Shown here: positions 29,903-39,439 of the stretch, one piece after another
Layout of the letters: each line of letters begins with the position of its first letter
Numbering within the stretch: the first letter of the stretch is position 1
The notes under the pieces: model-generated
What the model was told of the DNA's origin: nothing
Databases searched by the model: none
Seen by the model: the letters and a program-made list of their open reading frames with translations, nothing else
Made by a program: the position numbers and the translations under genes
NCBI GenBank assembly: GCA_040755535.1
Contig: JBFMAV010000010.1
Span: forward strand, 1 to 64,000
Source of the DNA: Aquabacter sp040755535
Lineage (GTDB): Bacteria > Pseudomonadota > Alphaproteobacteria > Rhizobiales > Xanthobacteraceae
Direction: 5' to 3'
DNA: 64,000 bases

Positions 29903-32032
29903 TCAGGCCGCCGCCGCCCGTGTGAAAAAGCCTTCGCCGCGCGCCGCCATGTCCCGCACCGCGTCCGGCAGATGGAAGCGGGCGCCATGGGCCTGCGCGA
30001 GCCTGTCCGCCTGCGCCACGAAGCCGGCGAGCCCGTCCCGGTCCATGAGCCCGAACGGGCCGCCGAGATAGGACGGAAAGGCCCAGCCCAGAACGGCGCC
30101 GAGGTCCGCCTCGGCCGGCTCGCTCACGATGCCCTCCGCGAAGGCACCCGCCGCCGTCACGGCCTGGATGGCGAGGAGGCGCAAGCGCGTTTCTTCGGCG
30201 CTGGCCGGCGCCGGAGAGAGAACCAAGCCGTCGAGGCCCGACCAGAGCCGCTTGCCGTCGGCGCCGTATTCGTAAAGCCCGGCCAGCGTCTTGCGCCCGA
30301 AGCGGCCCATCTCCTTCATGCGGTCATAGAGGACATCGGAGGCATCGGGCACATAGGCCGCGCCATAATGCAGGCGCGCTTCCTGCTTGATGTGGTGCAT
30401 CACGTCGAGGCCGATCTCGTCGCCGAGTGCCAGCGGGCCAACGGGCATGCCGGCGGCCACACCCGCATTCTCGATGAGGGCGGGCGGCGTGCCCTCCGCC
30501 AGCAGGCGCAGCCCCTCGCGGATATAGGCGTCCACGCAGCGCGTCGTGTAGAAGCCGAACCCGTCATTGACGGTGATGGGCGTCTTGCGGATCTGCCCGA
30601 CATAATCGAGCGCCAGCGCCAGCGTCGCGTCGCTCGTGGCCGCGCCCCGGATCACCTCCACCAGGGCCATGCGCGGCACCGGCGAGAAGAAGTGCAGGCC
30701 CACGAGGTCTTCCGGCCGTTCGCTCGCGGCGGCGAGGCCCGAAATGGGCAGCGAGGACGTGTTGGTTGCGAACACCGCCCCGGGCCGCATGGCCGCCTCG
30801 GCCGCGCGGATTACGCGTGCTTTCAGGTCGCGATCCTCGAACACCGCTTCGATCACGAGGTCGCAGGCGCCAAGGTCCGCATAATCGGCCGCAGCCGTGA
30901 GCCGGGCGGCGGCCGCATCGCGCTTTTCCGGGGAAAGGCGCTTCTTCTCCACCGCCGCGTCCAGTGCGGCGCACACGCCGGCGCGGCCCGCTTCGGCGGC
31001 GGCGGCGTCCACGTCCAGCAGCACCACCTCCATGCCGGCGAGCGCGGAGACTTCCGCGATGCCGCGCCCCATGAAGCCCGTGCCGATGATCCCCACCGCG
31101 CTCACCTTGCGCGGCGCGATGCCGGCGGGGCGGCGGGAGAGCTTGTCGGCGGCCTGCTTGGCGAAGAAAAGGGTGCGGATCATGGCGCGCGGCACGGGGC
31201 CGGCGAACACGAGGCCGAACCGCTTCTGCTCCAGTCGCAGGGCCTTCTCCATGGGCAGGCGCGTGCCCTCGAACACGCAGGAGAGAATGGCCGGGGGCGC
31301 GGGATAATTATGCTTGGATGCCGCAAGCGCCTTGCCATTGGCGAGGCTGAAGGCGTCCAGGATGCGCCCGCTCGTGGGCGCGCCGCCGGGCAGGGCGAAG
31401 CCCTTCTTGTCCCACGGCGCCTCGGCCGGAACCCGGCCTTCCTTCAGCGCACGGATCGCGGCGGGGAGAAGATCGTCCGCCGCCACCACTTCGTTCAGTA
31501 GCCCGATTTTCAGCGCCTCGGCAGGGGCGAGCGCGCGCCCCTCCAGCAGCAGCGGCAGGGCCGCCTCGATACCGATCAGGCGGGGCAGGCGCTGGGTGCC
31601 GCCAAGGCCGGGAAACAGGCCGAGCTTCACTTCCGGCAGGCCGAACACCGCGCCCTTGGCATCGGCGGCGATGCGGTAATGGCAGGCGAGCATGAGTTCG
31701 AGGCCCGCGCCCAGCGCCGTGCCGGGGGCTGCGGCCAGAACGGGCTTTGCGCACCGCTCGATGCGGCGGAAGGCATCGCCCATGGCGCCGACCGCGTCGG
31801 CGATGGCGCGCGGCGTGCCGGTGAGAGTTTCTAGCATCGCAAGGTCCGCCCCCGCGATGAAGGCCGCCTTGCCGGAGGTCAGCACGATGCCGCTCACCGC
31901 CGTATCCGCCCCAAGGCGCGCCACCTCGGCATCGAGCGCGGCGACGAGGGCGGCGTCCATGACATTCATGGAGCGGCCCGGAAGATCGATGGTGACGATG
32001 GCGATGCCGTCTTCAAGGGTCGTGGTCAGCAT
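29903..32032 (-). CDS. fadJ: Multifunctional enoyl-CoA hydratase / 3-hydroxyacyl-CoA dehydrogenase
   Basis: Beta-oxidation enzyme of 709 residues. The N-terminal crotonase domain (1-~190) has an oxyanion-type AAFIAGADLAML and catalytic Glu in GLELMLACHYRIA and GLPEVKLGLFPGLGGTQRL (read as two segments). The NAD-binding domain starts near 305 with GIIGTGFMGRGIAE. The dehydrogenase His is in HFFSPVPRMALVEV near 445. It starts 1 bp after the thiolase stop. With thiolase and acyl-CoA ligase it can shorten an acyl-CoA, but no acyl-CoA dehydrogenase is present here. Confidence 0.93.
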   Translation of the reverse strand: MLTTTLEDGIAIVTIDLPGRSMNVMDAALVAALDAEVARLGADTAVSGIVLTSGKAAFIAGADLAMLETLTGTPRAIADAVGAMGDAFRRIERCAKPVLAAAPGTALGAGLELMLACHYRIAADAKGAVFGLPEVKLGLFPGLGGTQRLPRLIGIEAALPLLLEGRALAPAEALKIGLLNEVVAADDLLPAAIRALKEGRVPAEAPWDKKGFALPGGAPTSGRILDAFSLANGKALAASKHNYPAPPAILSCVFEGTRLPMEKALRLEQKRFGLVFAGPVPRAMIRTLFFAKQAADKLSRRPAGIAPRKVSAVGIIGTGFMGRGIAEVSALAGMEVVLLDVDAAAAEAGRAGVCAALDAAVEKKRLSPEKRDAAAARLTAAADYADLGACDLVIEAVFEDRDLKARVIRAAEAAMRPGAVFATNTSSLPISGLAAASERPEDLVGLHFFSPVPRMALVEVIRGAATSDATLALALDYVGQIRKTPITVNDGFGFYTTRCVDAYIREGLRLLAEGTPPALIENAGVAAGMPVGPLALGDEIGLDVMHHIKQEARLHYGAAYVPDASDVLYDRMKEMGRFGRKTLAGLYEYGADGKRLWSGLDGLVLSPAPASAEETRLRLLAIQAVTAAGAFAEGIVSEPAEADLGAVLGWAFPSYLGGPFGLMDRDGLAGFVAQADRLAQAHGARFHLPDAVRDMAARGEGFFTRAAAA

Positions 32033-32033
32033 G

Positions 32034-33242
32034 TCAGATCCGCTCGATGATGGTGGCGACCCCCATGCCCGCGCCGACGCACAGGGTGATGAGGGCGGTG
32101 GTGCGGTCGGTGCGTTCCAGTTCGTCGAGCGCGGTGCCGAGCAGCATGGCGCCCGTGGCGCCGAGCGGGTGGCCCATGGCGATGGCCCCGCCATTCACGT
32201 TCACCCGGCCCGGACTGACGTCCAGCGCCTCGCAAAAGCGCAGGGGAATGGCTGCGAACGCCTCGTTCACCTCGAACAGATCGATGTCGCGGGCCTCCAT
32301 GCCCGCCCGCTTCAGCGCCTTCTGCGCCGCGAAGGACGGCGCCGTGAGCATGATGGTGGGCTCCGAGCCGATCTCAGCGAAGGCGCGGATGCGGGCGCGG
32401 GGGCGGATGCCGGCGGCGTGGCCCGCATCGCGCGTGCCGATCAGCACGGCGGCCGCGCCATCCACGATGCCGGAGGAATTGCCGGCATGATGCACATGGG
32501 CGATGCGCTCCACATGCGGATAGCGCAGCAGCGCGATCTGGTCGAAGCCGGCCTTGGCGCCCATGTCCGCGAAGGCGGGCTTGAGCCTTGAGAGGTCGTC
32601 GGGGGTGCAGTCTGGGCGGATGGTCTCATCCTGGTCCAGCAGCACCTCGCCCAGCACGTCGCGCACCGGCACCACCGACCCGGCGAACCGGCCCTCGCTC
32701 CAGGCGCGGGCGGCGCGGCGGTGGCTCTCGGCGGCCAGCGTGTCCAACGCTTCGCGGGAATAGCCCCAATGGGTGGCGATGAGGTCCGCGCTGATGCCCT
32801 GCGGCACGAAATGGGTGGCGAAGGCGACGGCGGGGTCGGAACTCCAGGCGCCCCCATCCGAGAGGATGGGGATGCGCGACATGCTCTCCACGCCTCCGCC
32901 GATGGTCATGTCCGCCTGGCCCGCCATCACCTTGGCGGCGGCGAGGTTGCAGGCCTCCAGGCCCGAGGCGCAGAAGCGGTTGATCTGCACCCCCGCCGTC
33001 TCCTGCGCATAGCCGGCGGCGAGCACCGCGATGCGCGGCAGGCACTGGCCCTGCTCGCCCACCGGCATCACGACGCCCAGGATCACGTCGCTCACCAGCG
33101 CCGTGTCGAGGTCGCAGCGGGCGCGCAGGGCATTAAGGACGGTCGTGGCGAGATGCACGGGCGTCGCCTCGTGCAGCGCGCCGTCCGGCTTTCCGCGCCC
33201 GCGCGGGGTGCGCACATGGTCGTAGATATAGGCGTCGGGCAT
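32034..33242 (-). CDS. Acetyl-CoA acetyltransferase (thiolase)
   Basis: Thiolase of 402 residues performing the last step of beta-oxidation. The acylation Cys is in NRFCASGLEA near residue 90. The downstream motifs EVNEAFA, NGGAIAMGHPLGATGA and LCVGAGMG supply the catalytic Asn/His/Cys. It is upstream of fadJ with a 1-bp gap and downstream of the acyl-CoA ligase gene, separated by a 122-bp stretch that contains a repeat hairpin. Confidence 0.93.
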   Translation of the reverse strand: MPDAYIYDHVRTPRGRGKPDGALHEATPVHLATTVLNALRARCDLDTALVSDVILGVVMPVGEQGQCLPRIAVLAAGYAQETAGVQINRFCASGLEACNLAAAKVMAGQADMTIGGGVESMSRIPILSDGGAWSSDPAVAFATHFVPQGISADLIATHWGYSREALDTLAAESHRRAARAWSEGRFAGSVVPVRDVLGEVLLDQDETIRPDCTPDDLSRLKPAFADMGAKAGFDQIALLRYPHVERIAHVHHAGNSSGIVDGAAAVLIGTRDAGHAAGIRPRARIRAFAEIGSEPTIMLTAPSFAAQKALKRAGMEARDIDLFEVNEAFAAIPLRFCEALDVSPGRVNVNGGAIAMGHPLGATGAMLLGTALDELERTDRTTALITLCVGAGMGVATIIERI

Positions 33243-33293
33243 GGGTCATCCTGATGTTGGTGGCGGCGCTGCGCCTTGCGCGCCGGGGCAAAG

Positions 33294-33317
33294 CCCTCTC
33301 CCGCGTGCGGGGGAGGG
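33294..33317. repeat. Intercistronic hairpin repeat between acyl-CoA ligase and thiolase
   Basis: CCCTCTCCCGC / GCGGGGGAGGG stem with a 2-base centre and one G-T pair, followed by TTGGGAGGGGGAAGG. This sequence style is a common intergenic palindrome in Hyphomicrobiales. It could act as a message-processing or attenuation hairpin. Confidence 0.6.
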
Positions 33318-33364
33318 TTGGGAGGGGGAAGGCCGGGCCCGCAATGGCCGCCCGGCACCGCCCC

Positions 33365-35167
33365 TCAGGCGTGGGCGTAGAGCCCCTCGATCTCGGCGGC
33401 GTATTTCGTCTGGATGTTGGAGCGCCGCACCTTCATGGTGGCGGTCACCTCGTCATCGTCATGGTCCAGCTCCTTCACCAGGAGATGGAACTTGCGCACA
33501 TGGGAGACCTGGGCGAGCTGGGCATTGGCCGTGTCGATTTCGGCGGCGATCAGCGCGCGCACCTCATCATTTTCCGCCAGGGAGCGGAAATGGGTGAAGG
33601 CGATGCCGCGCGCCTCGGCCCATTGGCCCACCGTCTCGGCATCGATCTGGATGAGGGCGGAGACATACTTGCGCCGCTCGCCGATGACGATGCACTCTTT
33701 GATGTAGGGGCTGGACTTGACCGTGTTCTCGATCTCGGAGGGCGAAAGATTCTTGCCGCCCGCCGTGATCATGATGTCTTTGAGCCGGTCCACGATCTTG
33801 AACTGGCCCTCCACCATCTCCGCCACGTCGCCGGTATGCAGCCAGCCCTCGCGGATGGCGGCGGCAGTGGCGTCGGGGGCCTTGTAATAGCCGGCGAACA
33901 CGGTGTCGCCGCGCACCAGGATCTCGCCCATCTCACCAAGCTTCATCTCCACCCCCTTGGCGGGGACGCCGACGCAGAGCGGCACGAGATGGGAGAGCGT
34001 CTGGCCGCAGGCGAGGCCCGTGGTCTCGGTGGCGCCATAGACCTCCACCAGCGGCACGCCCAGCGTGCGGAAGAAGCGCACGATGCGCGGCGAGATGGGC
34101 GCGGCCCCGGTCATCGCCACCTTCACGCGCCCAAGGCCGATATAATTCTGGAGCGCGCGGAAGATCACGAGCCAGCAGAGGAAGAAGACGAGGCGCTGGG
34201 AGAGCGAGCGTTTTTCGCGCGGCACCTCCGCGAACGGCTCGCAGGCCGCATAGGCGCGCTCGAACAAAGCGCGGCGCAGCCCGCCCGCCTCCATGAGTTT
34301 CAGATAGATGGCGGAGTTCAGCTTCTCCCAGATGCGCGGCACGCCGAGGAAGATGGAGGGCGCCACCTCGCGCAGATCCTCCTGCACGGTGCGGATGCTC
34401 TCGCCGAAATTCACCTGCGCGCCCAGATAGATGGGCTGCATTGTGGTGAGCATCTGCTCGGCCACGTGGCAGAGCGGCAGATAAGAGAGGTGGGTGGTGC
34501 GCGCGTCCGCGTCCAGGCAGCTTGAGAGCGCGATCGCCTCGGCCCGCAGATTGCGGTAGCTCAGCATGGCGCCCTTGGGCTTTCCGGTGGAGCCGGACGT
34601 GTAGATCATCAGCCCGATGTCTTCGAGGCTCTGGCGGGCGAGGCAGTCCTCGATCAGCGCGGGATGCTCGGCGGCACAGGCGCGGCCCATGGCCTCGAGA
34701 GCGGAGAAGGCCAGCACCAGGTCGGCGGGATAGGAGCGCAGGCCCTTTTCCTCGACCACCACGATGCGCGTGAGGGCGGGAAGCTCGGCGCGGCGCTCCA
34801 GCACCTTGTCCACCTGCTCCTGGTCCTCGCAGATGACGATCTCGGTGTCGGAATGGGCAAGCACATAGGCCACCTCATTGGCCGGGCTGGTGCAGTAGAC
34901 GCCCACCGTCACCGCATTCACGAGGCCCGCGCCGAGCTGGGCGAGCACCCATTCCACCCGGTTCTCGGAGATGACGGCCACATGGCCCCCCTCCTTGAGC
35001 CCGAGCGCGCGCAGGCCGAGCCCCACATGGCTCGCGCGATGGAAATAGTCGGCGAAGGAGAGCGGCCGCCAGATGCCGAAATCCTTCTGGCGGATGGCGG
35101 TGTGGGTGCCGATGCGCCGCGCCTGTTCGCGCAGCATCTGGGGCAGGGTGAGCGCGGGAAAATCCAT
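33365..35167 (-). CDS. Long-chain-type acyl-CoA synthetase (AMP-binding)
   Basis: Adenylate-forming ligase of 600 residues that activates a carboxylic acid to its CoA thioester. The phosphate loop YTSGSTGKPKGAM is near residues 188-200. Further motifs are VYGATETTG near 380 and GWLHTGDVAEM near 438, followed by KDIMITAGGKNLSP. The length and layout match FAA1/FadD15-like long-chain ligases. It is 9 bp after livF, a frequent pairing that suggests the ABC system imports the acid it activates. Substrate (fatty or aromatic acid) is not resolved. Confidence 0.9.
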   Translation of the reverse strand: MDFPALTLPQMLREQARRIGTHTAIRQKDFGIWRPLSFADYFHRASHVGLGLRALGLKEGGHVAVISENRVEWVLAQLGAGLVNAVTVGVYCTSPANEVAYVLAHSDTEIVICEDQEQVDKVLERRAELPALTRIVVVEEKGLRSYPADLVLAFSALEAMGRACAAEHPALIEDCLARQSLEDIGLMIYTSGSTGKPKGAMLSYRNLRAEAIALSSCLDADARTTHLSYLPLCHVAEQMLTTMQPIYLGAQVNFGESIRTVQEDLREVAPSIFLGVPRIWEKLNSAIYLKLMEAGGLRRALFERAYAACEPFAEVPREKRSLSQRLVFFLCWLVIFRALQNYIGLGRVKVAMTGAAPISPRIVRFFRTLGVPLVEVYGATETTGLACGQTLSHLVPLCVGVPAKGVEMKLGEMGEILVRGDTVFAGYYKAPDATAAAIREGWLHTGDVAEMVEGQFKIVDRLKDIMITAGGKNLSPSEIENTVKSSPYIKECIVIGERRKYVSALIQIDAETVGQWAEARGIAFTHFRSLAENDEVRALIAAEIDTANAQLAQVSHVRKFHLLVKELDHDDDEVTATMKVRRSNIQTKYAAEIEGLYAHA

Positions 35168-35176
35168 GGCGATTCC

Positions 35177-35983
35177 TCAGGAAAGCCAGCGCTTGCGGCG
35201 CTTGTAGTGCTTCACGTCGCGATAGCTCTTCTCGGTGCCCTCGCCGGCGACGCCGAGATAGAATTCGCGCACGTCCTGGTCCTTCATCAGCGTCTCGACC
35301 GGCCCGTCGATCACCACCTTGCCGGTCTCCATGATGTAGCCGGCATGGGCGACCGCCATGGCCACCGCCGCATTCTGCTCCACCAGCAGCATGGAGACGC
35401 CGCGCTCGCGGTTGATGCGGGCGATGATGGTGAAGATCTCCTCCACCAGCTTGGGCGAGAGGCCGAGCGAGGGCTCGTCCAGCAGGATCAGCTTGGGCTC
35501 TGCGATCAGCGCGCGGCCGATGGCCAGCATCTGCTGCTCGCCCCCCGAGAGATAGCCGGCGCGCCCGGTGCGGCGCTCATGCAGGCGCGGAAAATACTCA
35601 TAGACCGTGTCGAAGCGCGTAGGCGCGGCGGCCCGGCCGGAGAGGGCGAAGGTGGCCGCCGTGAGGTTCTCCTCCACGGTCAGGTCCTCGAAGATGCGCC
35701 GGCCCTCCATCACATGGAACAGGCCGCGCCGCACAAGGGCGTGGGGCTTCTCGCCGGCGATGGGCGCCCCGTCGAAGGTGATGGCGCCGGAGGTGACGGC
35801 GCCGTCCTCCAGCTCCAGCAGGTTGGAGATGGCTTTGAGCGTCGTGGACTTGCCCGCCCCATTGGAGCCGAGCAGCGCCACCACCTGCCCGCGCGGCACG
35901 CTGAGCGAGAGCCCGCGCAGCACCTGGACGGTGGTGTTGTAGACCACTTCGATATTGCGCACGTCGAGGATGGTGTCGGTCAT
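35177..35983 (-). CDS. livF: Branched-chain-type ABC transporter ATPase (LivF family)
   Basis: ATP-binding subunit of 268 residues. Walker A GSNGAGKSTT is near residue 38, signature SGGEQQ near 145, Walker B LILLDEPSLGL near 165. It has the LivF-type ending, with a longer Lys/Arg-rich tail (YRDVKHYKRRKRW). It follows livK in the operon after a 187-bp gap that holds a palindromic repeat, and precedes the ligase gene by 9 bp. Confidence 0.92.
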   Translation of the reverse strand: MTDTILDVRNIEVVYNTTVQVLRGLSLSVPRGQVVALLGSNGAGKSTTLKAISNLLELEDGAVTSGAITFDGAPIAGEKPHALVRRGLFHVMEGRRIFEDLTVEENLTAATFALSGRAAAPTRFDTVYEYFPRLHERRTGRAGYLSGGEQQMLAIGRALIAEPKLILLDEPSLGLSPKLVEEIFTIIARINRERGVSMLLVEQNAAVAMAVAHAGYIMETGKVVIDGPVETLMKDQDVREFYLGVAGEGTEKSYRDVKHYKRRKRWLS

Positions 35984-36034
35984 GCCGGGCGCCTTCCGGA
36001 AGAGTTCGTTCCCGTTGCTTCACCTCTCCCAACC

Positions 36035-36142
36035 GTCATGGCCGGACTTGACCCGGCCATCCACGGCCCGCCGCTTGCGCACCGCATCCGGTGTGGCGCC
36101 GGGCCGAACTCCGTGGATGCCCGGGTCAAGCCCGGGCATGAC
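36035..36142. repeat. GTCATGGCCGG-type palindromic repeat, copy A
   Basis: Inverted arms of about 32 bases: GTCATGGCCGGACTTGACCC... on the left and ...GGGTCAAGCCCGGGCATGAC on the right, with an internal GTGGATGCC element. It belongs to the REP-like family abundant in Hyphomicrobiales genomes. It lies between livK and livF. Confidence 0.85.
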
Positions 36143-36170
36143 GGCGTCAGGGTGGGGCAGGCCATCCGCA

Positions 36171-37346
36171 TCACCCGCCGACGCGGATCCAGTCGGAATC
36201 CGCCACCATGAGCTTCTTCGCCGCGTCGAAGCGGTAGACGCGCCCCACGGGGATGGAATTGCCGGGAATGGAGATCGGCACGCCGATGAGGCCGCCGGTG
36301 TCGAAATCCTTCAGCGAATTGAGCGCGGCCTTCAGGTTTTCCGCGCTCAGGCTCTTGCCGGCATCGAGCGTGCGCTTCGCGCTCTCCAGGAACAGCATGG
36401 CGGTCAGAAAGCCCTGCATATAGGCGGTGCTTTGGTATTCGGGCCGCATCTGCCGGATCTTCTCCAGCATGGGGCTCTTCCCGTCCGTGTCGTAATAATA
36501 GCGGTAGGGCATCACGCCCATGAAGCCGTCCGCCGGCTCGCCCACCTTGGCCCAGAGCGAATTGTCCATGGACCAGAAGGTGCCCATGAATTTGGTGGCA
36601 AGGCCCATCTGCTTGGCCTGGCTCATGAATTCCGGCAGCGGTGCCAGCACGTAGCCGTGGAAGATGGTGTAGTCGGGATTGGCGCGGCGCAGTTTCAGGA
36701 TTTCGGTGGAGACGTCCACGGCGCTGGGCGGAGTGACGATGGTCTCGGTCATCTTGAGGCCGAGCGCCTTCACCTTCTCCTGCCCGGCGGCGATGGGGTC
36801 GCGGCCGAATTCGGTGTCGGAATGCACGAAGGCGATCTTCGCCCCCGGCTTCGTCTTGGCCACATATTGCAGCAGGATGTCGAACATCTGCGTGTAATCG
36901 GGGCCGGAGATGAACTGGAAGGGATATTTCTTCGGATCGTTCAACTCGCTGGCGAAGGAGGCACCGGCCATGAGGATGGACTTCTTGCGGTCCAGCTCGG
37001 CATTGATGGTCTTCGAGAAGGCGGTGGAATCCGCATAATAGAGGTGGATGTCCGCCTGGCTGGTGAGCTTGTTGAACACCGCCACCGACTGGTCGGTCTT
37101 ATAGGCCGTGTCTTCGGCCAGATACGTCACCTTGCGCCCGGCGATGCCGCCGCCGTCATTGATGATCTTCACATAGTCCTGGATGCCGGCATGGATGCCG
37201 ATGCCCGCGAAGGCGAACACGCCGGAAAGCGGGATCGACCCGCCGATGACGATGTCGTCCGCCGCGAGCGAAGGGCGGATGCCGAGCGAGACTGCCGCAC
37301 CGGCACCGAGAGCAAGGGAAAGCGCCTGCCGCCTGTTCATGTCCAT
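36171..37346 (-). CDS. livK: ABC transporter periplasmic substrate-binding protein (LivK family)
   Basis: Periplasmic binding protein of 391 residues, Peripla_BP_6 type. The N-terminus MDMNRRQALSLALGAGAA has an Arg pair and could be exported by Tat or Sec. The mature part begins ADDIVIGGSIPLSGVFAFAG. Start 37346 has GGGAG 8 bases upstream. The ligand cannot be inferred; proteins of this class linked to acyl-CoA ligases often bind aromatic or fatty acids rather than amino acids. The gene is flanked on both sides by GTCATGGCCGG repeats. Confidence 0.92.
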   Translation of the reverse strand: MDMNRRQALSLALGAGAAVSLGIRPSLAADDIVIGGSIPLSGVFAFAGIGIHAGIQDYVKIINDGGGIAGRKVTYLAEDTAYKTDQSVAVFNKLTSQADIHLYYADSTAFSKTINAELDRKKSILMAGASFASELNDPKKYPFQFISGPDYTQMFDILLQYVAKTKPGAKIAFVHSDTEFGRDPIAAGQEKVKALGLKMTETIVTPPSAVDVSTEILKLRRANPDYTIFHGYVLAPLPEFMSQAKQMGLATKFMGTFWSMDNSLWAKVGEPADGFMGVMPYRYYYDTDGKSPMLEKIRQMRPEYQSTAYMQGFLTAMLFLESAKRTLDAGKSLSAENLKAALNSLKDFDTGGLIGVPISIPGNSIPVGRVYRFDAAKKLMVADSDWIRVGG

Positions 37347-37411
37347 GGTGTTTTCTCCCGTCTGTTCTGTCTTTTGGTCACGCGTTTGACTCATGCGAAC
37401 CCTTGACGTTC

Positions 37412-37494
37412 GTCATGGCCGGGCTTGACCCGGCCATCCACGGCCATCCCCCCTGCGGCGCCCCGTGGATGCCCGGATCAAGTCCGGGCATGAC
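37412..37494. repeat. GTCATGGCCGG-type palindromic repeat, copy B
   Basis: Same family as copy A, 83 bp: left arm GTCATGGCCGGGCTTGACCC, right arm ending GGATCAAGTCCGGGCATGAC. It lies in the gap between livM and livK. Confidence 0.85.
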
Positions 37495-37509
37495 GCCGTG
37501 TTGTTGTCC

Positions 37510-38553
37510 TCACGTCTTGAAGGGCCACAGATGGAAGAAGCGGCGCGTGCGCCGCCAGATTTCCGCAAGGCCGTGGGGCTCGAAGACCAGGAACCCCACG
37601 ATGAGTGCGCCGAAGACGATGGTGCGCACCGGCGAGAGGATCGCCACCGCGTCCGGCAGGACCGGGGAGAGCAGGCCGACGCCGAGTTTGAGCACCTCGG
37701 GCACCAGCGTCATGAAGACCGCGCCCAGAATGCCGCCGAGGATCGTCCCCATGCCGCCCACGATGACGGCGGCGAGGAAGAAGATGGAATAGAGAAAGGG
37801 AAAGCTTTCCGGCGTCACCACGCGGAAGAAATAGGCCCACAGGCCGCCCGCCACCCCCGCATAGAAGGAGGACAAGGCAAAGCTCATCAGCTTGGTGCGC
37901 AGCAGGGGAATGCCCAGCACCTCGGCGGAGATGTCCCGGTCGCGGATGGCGATGAAAGCGCGCCCAATGCGGGTGCGGAACAGGTTCGCCGCGCCCAGCA
38001 CCATGAGCACCGCCACGGGCAGGATGAGCCAATAAAGCTGAACGGGCCGGGCCATCTCATAGCCCAGCACGGAGGCGGGCGGCACATTGATGCCCGACAC
38101 GCCCTGGGTGACGCTGGTCCAGTTGGCGAAGATGAAATGCAGGATGAAAGAGGCGGCGATGGTCGCCATGGCAAGGTAAAGCCCCTTCACCCGCAGGCTC
38201 GGCAACCCCACCAGGGCGCCCACGCCGGCTGTCACGAAGCCGGCGGCGATGAGGTTCACCAGCGTCGGCGTGCCGAACCGCGCCTCCAGCACCGCCACGG
38301 TGTAGGCGCCGACCCCCATGAAGGCCGCCTGGCCCAACGAGACCAGGCCGGTAAAGCCGGTGAGGATGTTGAGGCCGGTGGTGGAGATGACATGGATCGC
38401 CACGAGGCAGGCGATGTAGAGCCAGTATTCCCCCGCCGTGAAGGGGAAGATCAGCAAAGCGAGGAAGAAGAGGGCGAGCCACACCTTCTGGGTGCGCGTG
38501 TCGAACAGCGCCTCGTCCGCCGCATAGCTCTCTTTCAGCGTTCCGATGCGCAT
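37510..38553 (-). CDS. livM: Branched-chain-type ABC transporter permease (LivM family)
   Basis: Inner-membrane permease of 347 residues with about nine hydrophobic helices. It contains the family stretch NILTGFTGLVSLGQAAFMGVG near residue 60 and LRVKGLYLAMATIAASFI near 120. Start 38553 is 1 bp after the livH stop, indicating coupled translation. It pairs with LivH to form the channel. Confidence 0.92.
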   Translation of the reverse strand: MRIGTLKESYAADEALFDTRTQKVWLALFFLALLIFPFTAGEYWLYIACLVAIHVISTTGLNILTGFTGLVSLGQAAFMGVGAYTVAVLEARFGTPTLVNLIAAGFVTAGVGALVGLPSLRVKGLYLAMATIAASFILHFIFANWTSVTQGVSGINVPPASVLGYEMARPVQLYWLILPVAVLMVLGAANLFRTRIGRAFIAIRDRDISAEVLGIPLLRTKLMSFALSSFYAGVAGGLWAYFFRVVTPESFPFLYSIFFLAAVIVGGMGTILGGILGAVFMTLVPEVLKLGVGLLSPVLPDAVAILSPVRTIVFGALIVGFLVFEPHGLAEIWRRTRRFFHLWPFKT

Positions 38554-38554
38554 G

Positions 38555-39439
38555 TCAGAGCCTCTCGATCTCGACGGTGCCAAACAGGCCGTAGGGCCGC
38601 ACGAGCAGGACCAGCATCAGCAGGCCGAATGTGGCGAGCATCTTGTACTCGCCGCCCAGATAGGTGCCGCACCAGGCTTCCAGCAGGCCCACCAGGATGC
38701 CGCCGATGAGCGCGCCGGCGATGGAATCCAGGCCGCCCACGATCACCACCACCAGGGCCGAGAGGCCGAACACGCCCATGGTGGGAGCGATGCCGCCGAC
38801 CGCGCCGACCAGGATTCCCGCGCCCGCCGCCGCCGCGCCCGCGAACATCCAGGCCAGCGAGAAGACGGCCGGCACATTGATGCCGCAGGAATAGGCGGCC
38901 GCCTGATCGCTCGCGGTGGCGCGCAGCGCGATCCCGCCGCGCCAGAAGCGGAAGGCCAGCAGGAACAGCGCGATGACCGCCGCCGCCACCGAGAAGCCGA
39001 TCACCACCTTGCGCGACACGTAGGCGTCGCCGATGAAGATGGGTGCCTTGCCCATGAAGTCGGGCAGGGCCGTGGGCTCGGCGCCCCAGATGATTTCGGT
39101 GAGCCCGATCAGCACCGAGCCGACGCCGATCGTCACCATGAAGACCGAAATGGCCGCCTCGCCCAGCATGGGCCGGATCACCGCGCGCTCGATGGCCGCC
39201 CCGAGCAGCGCGCCGCCCACCACGGCGAGCAGGATCGCCCCCCAGGCCGGAAGGCCCAGTCCGGCGGTGAAGGAGAAGAACAGATAGGCGCCCACCATCA
39301 GCATTTCGCCGATGGCGAGGTTCACCACTCGCGTCGCCTTGTAGATGAGCACGAAGGCAAGGCCCGTGAGGGACAAGAGCGCGCTGTTGCCGAGCGCGGC
39401 CAACGTCACTTCCGAAAAGAACAGCCAGTCGAAGTTCAT
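38555..39439 (-). CDS. livH: Branched-chain-type ABC transporter permease (LivH family)
   Basis: Permease of 294 residues with about eight helices. Typical motifs are LTGLAFVLIYKATRVVNLAI near residue 22 and GGLDSIAGALIGGILVGLLE near 233. Start 39439 shares one base with the livG stop (TGATG). Open frame further upstream only shadows livG. Confidence 0.92.
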   Translation of the reverse strand: MNFDWLFFSEVTLAALGNSALLSLTGLAFVLIYKATRVVNLAIGEMLMVGAYLFFSFTAGLGLPAWGAILLAVVGGALLGAAIERAVIRPMLGEAAISVFMVTIGVGSVLIGLTEIIWGAEPTALPDFMGKAPIFIGDAYVSRKVVIGFSVAAAVIALFLLAFRFWRGGIALRATASDQAAAYSCGINVPAVFSLAWMFAGAAAAGAGILVGAVGGIAPTMGVFGLSALVVVIVGGLDSIAGALIGGILVGLLEAWCGTYLGGEYKMLATFGLLMLVLLVRPYGLFGTVEIERL

